The notes beneath the pieces were generated by a model, which saw only the letters and a list, made by a program, of their open reading frames with translations, did no database searches and was not told the DNA's origin. Positions 63,014 through 64,000 of a stretch of DNA of 64,000 nucleotides are shown here, piece after piece; positions within the stretch are counted from its first letter, which is position 1; every line of letters starts with the position of its first letter. The stretch is from Evansella sp041820985. GTDB lineage: Bacteria; Bacillota; Bacilli; Bacillales; Salisediminibacteriaceae. The stretch is taken from assembly GCF_041820985.1 (NCBI RefSeq), contig NZ_JBGUAU010000013.1:112325-176324 (forward strand), read 5' to 3'. The position numbers and the translations under genes are program-made.

Positions 63014-63106
63014 ACATGATTTATGTATGAGTTCACATGATTTCTTGTTCAAATTAAATGATTTTATTATCCAAATACATGATTTTCCCCCTCAATTTGA
63101 AGATTA
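63014..63106 (+). repeat. 21-bp-phased array of ACATGATTT motifs
   Basis: ACATGATTT starts at 63014, 63035 and 63077, with AAATGATTT at 63056 and a weak copy (TGAAGATTA) at 63098. All are exactly 21 bp apart; TCAAAT-like bases precede most units and the rest of the spacer varies. Confidence 0.8.
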
Positions 63107-63342
63107 GCTAACCTATCGGAAAATACTCATTCGATTTTCTTAGAGAAGTTACTTAGCTAGACTTAGCTAGCTATTCTCGGACCTAATAAATGGAATTACT
63201 ACAAATTTCTAGATACAAGGTTCGGATAATCGAATAATTTCACTTGAATTAGCCACCAATATACTGACTATTGTTTATCTTCGAACAAAATATTGGTACA
63301 CTATTAGATGAAACACAAACACAATATAGGAGGAATATGGAC

Positions 63343-63924
63343 ATGACATTTACTTTACAGTTAGGTGAGCAAGCTCCGAGTTTTTCTCTTCCAGCAACGG
63401 ATGGGAAGACGTACTCCTTGGAGAATTTTTCTGATGCAGAAACGTTAGTTGTGTTTTTCACATGCAATCATTGTCCGTTTGTAACAGGTTCCGATGAAGT
63501 TACGCGGCAAACAGTAGAGAAATTCGCGGACAAAGGGGTTCAGTTTGTTGGCATTAATTCAAACAGCAAAAATACATACGAACATGATTCGTTTGAGCAT
63601 ATGGTAGAACGAATGGCGGAGCAAAAGTTTCCGTGGACGTATGTAAGAGATGAGTCTCAAGAAGTTGCGAAGGCGTATGGTGCGTTACGTACTCCACATT
63701 TTTATGTATTTGATAAGGATCGTAAGCTTGTGTACACAGGGCGTGGAGTGGATAACCCTCGAGATGCAAGTAAGATTACAGTGAACGATTTAGAAAGCGC
63801 TTTATCGGAGCATGTTGCTGGTAAAAAGATCAGTGTTCCACTAACGAATCCTATTGGATGCAATGTGAAGTGGGATGGCCAGGATGAGCATTGGATGCCT
63901 GCAGCAGCGTGTGATTTAGTTTAA
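63343..63924 (+). CDS. Thioredoxin-fold redoxin (AhpC/TSA-like)
   Basis: The protein of about 193 residues opens LQLGEQAPSFSLPATDGKTY and has a CNHCPF redox motif (CxxC) near residue 45, followed by GINSNSKNTYEHDSFEHM and RTPHFYVFDKDRKLVYTG. It matches the thioredoxin-like family next to AhpC/TSA, thought to act as thiol oxidoreductases or peroxidases; its own substrate is unknown. I chose the ATG at 63343, 9 bases after AGGAGG; 63337 and 63271 are less well placed. A strong terminator follows. Confidence 0.9.
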   Translation: MTFTLQLGEQAPSFSLPATDGKTYSLENFSDAETLVVFFTCNHCPFVTGSDEVTRQTVEKFADKGVQFVGINSNSKNTYEHDSFEHMVERMAEQKFPWTYVRDESQEVAKAYGALRTPHFYVFDKDRKLVYTGRGVDNPRDASKITVNDLESALSEHVAGKKISVPLTNPIGCNVKWDGQDEHWMPAAACDLV

Positions 63925-63951
63925 AAATAGTGCTAGTTTAATAGAAGTAGT

Positions 63952-63983
63952 ACTGCCAAGTTGTGATAACTTGGCAGTTTTTG
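63952..63983 (+). terminator. Terminator after thioredoxin-fold gene
   Basis: ACTGCCAAGTT pairs with AACTTGGCAGT around GTGAT, followed by TTTTTGG. Confidence 0.9.
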
Positions 63984-64000
63984 GTGCGCCCAGCATGGGG

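Larger units (their letters stand above)
62761..63342. other. Intergenic region with DoxX promoter and repeat array
   Basis: It contains the DoxX copy 2 promoter (62885-62948), the 21-bp-phased ACATGATTT array (63014-63106) and the leader of the thioredoxin-fold gene. No gene was seen. Confidence 0.55.

Overview
The window looks like chromosomal DNA of a low-GC, Gram-positive, motile Bacillaceae bacterium. The reasons are strong AAGGAGG-type ribosome binding sites, frequent GTG and TTG starts, a Bacillus eps-like exopolysaccharide (EPS) operon with a SinR-like repressor, a YhcR-like wall-anchored nuclease, and a CheX-like protein. No tRNA, rRNA, CRISPR array or transposase gene was found.

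Layout. 1-1344: the 5' part of a CheX-like gene behind a canonical cyclic-di-GMP-I riboswitch (minus strand), a small broken gene, and msrA. 1785-6371: a very large pseudokinase / ATPase / GAF / LuxR-type regulator. 6628-26829: an EPS operon in eps order: chain-length adaptor, tyrosine kinase, an EAR-like structured RNA, galU, ugd, priming sugar transferase, about eleven glycosyltransferases, Wzy polymerase, pyruvyl transferase and Wzx flippase. 26845-34223: a lasso-peptide cluster (second PqqD-like protein, nucleotidyltransferase, B2 protease, cyclase, 44-residue precursor, HPr-kinase-like kinase, B1 recognition protein, ABC exporter) set inside the EPS locus. 34277-38151: a ManC-type enzyme, a phosphohexomutase with degenerate active-site loops, and a SinR-like regulator. 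38341-39942: a membrane diguanylate cyclase. 40033-46176: a LysR regulator, a ferric-ion/aminoethylphosphonate-type ABC importer and a metallo-beta-lactamase-fold protein. 46255-64000: a GIY-YIG-like/SEL1/EF-Tu-domain fusion, a second c-di-GMP riboswitch ahead of a secreted DUF5667 protein, two nearly identical DoxX genes enclosing about 12 kb that carries the wall nuclease and two c-di-GMP genes, and a thioredoxin-fold protein.

How it fits together. Cyclic di-GMP is the common thread: three GGDEF or GGDEF-EAL proteins and two riboswitches lie around an EPS locus. One of these genes, a membrane GGDEF-EAL protein, is cut by a 913-bp group II intron with no reverse transcriptase. The intron lies antisense to the gene; its IBS1/EBS1 pairing can be read directly and its removal restores the reading frame. 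The lasso cluster has the parts for a peptide phosphorylated on its C-terminal Ser and perhaps then glycosylated, as in the paeninodin and pseudomycoidin families. Its precursor is unusual: with the usual Thr(-2) cleavage rule the only nearby acidic ring-closing residue is Asp10, not residue 7-9.

Other oddities are two arrays of 9-bp motifs spaced at exactly 21 bp, a dispersed palindromic repeat with GGGGACGGTTCTC arms placed at gene ends, CRP/FNR-type boxes ahead of both DoxX genes, and glycosyltransferases that seem to start at CTG and ATA. Everything here was read by eye; family names come from motif recognition, not database searches.
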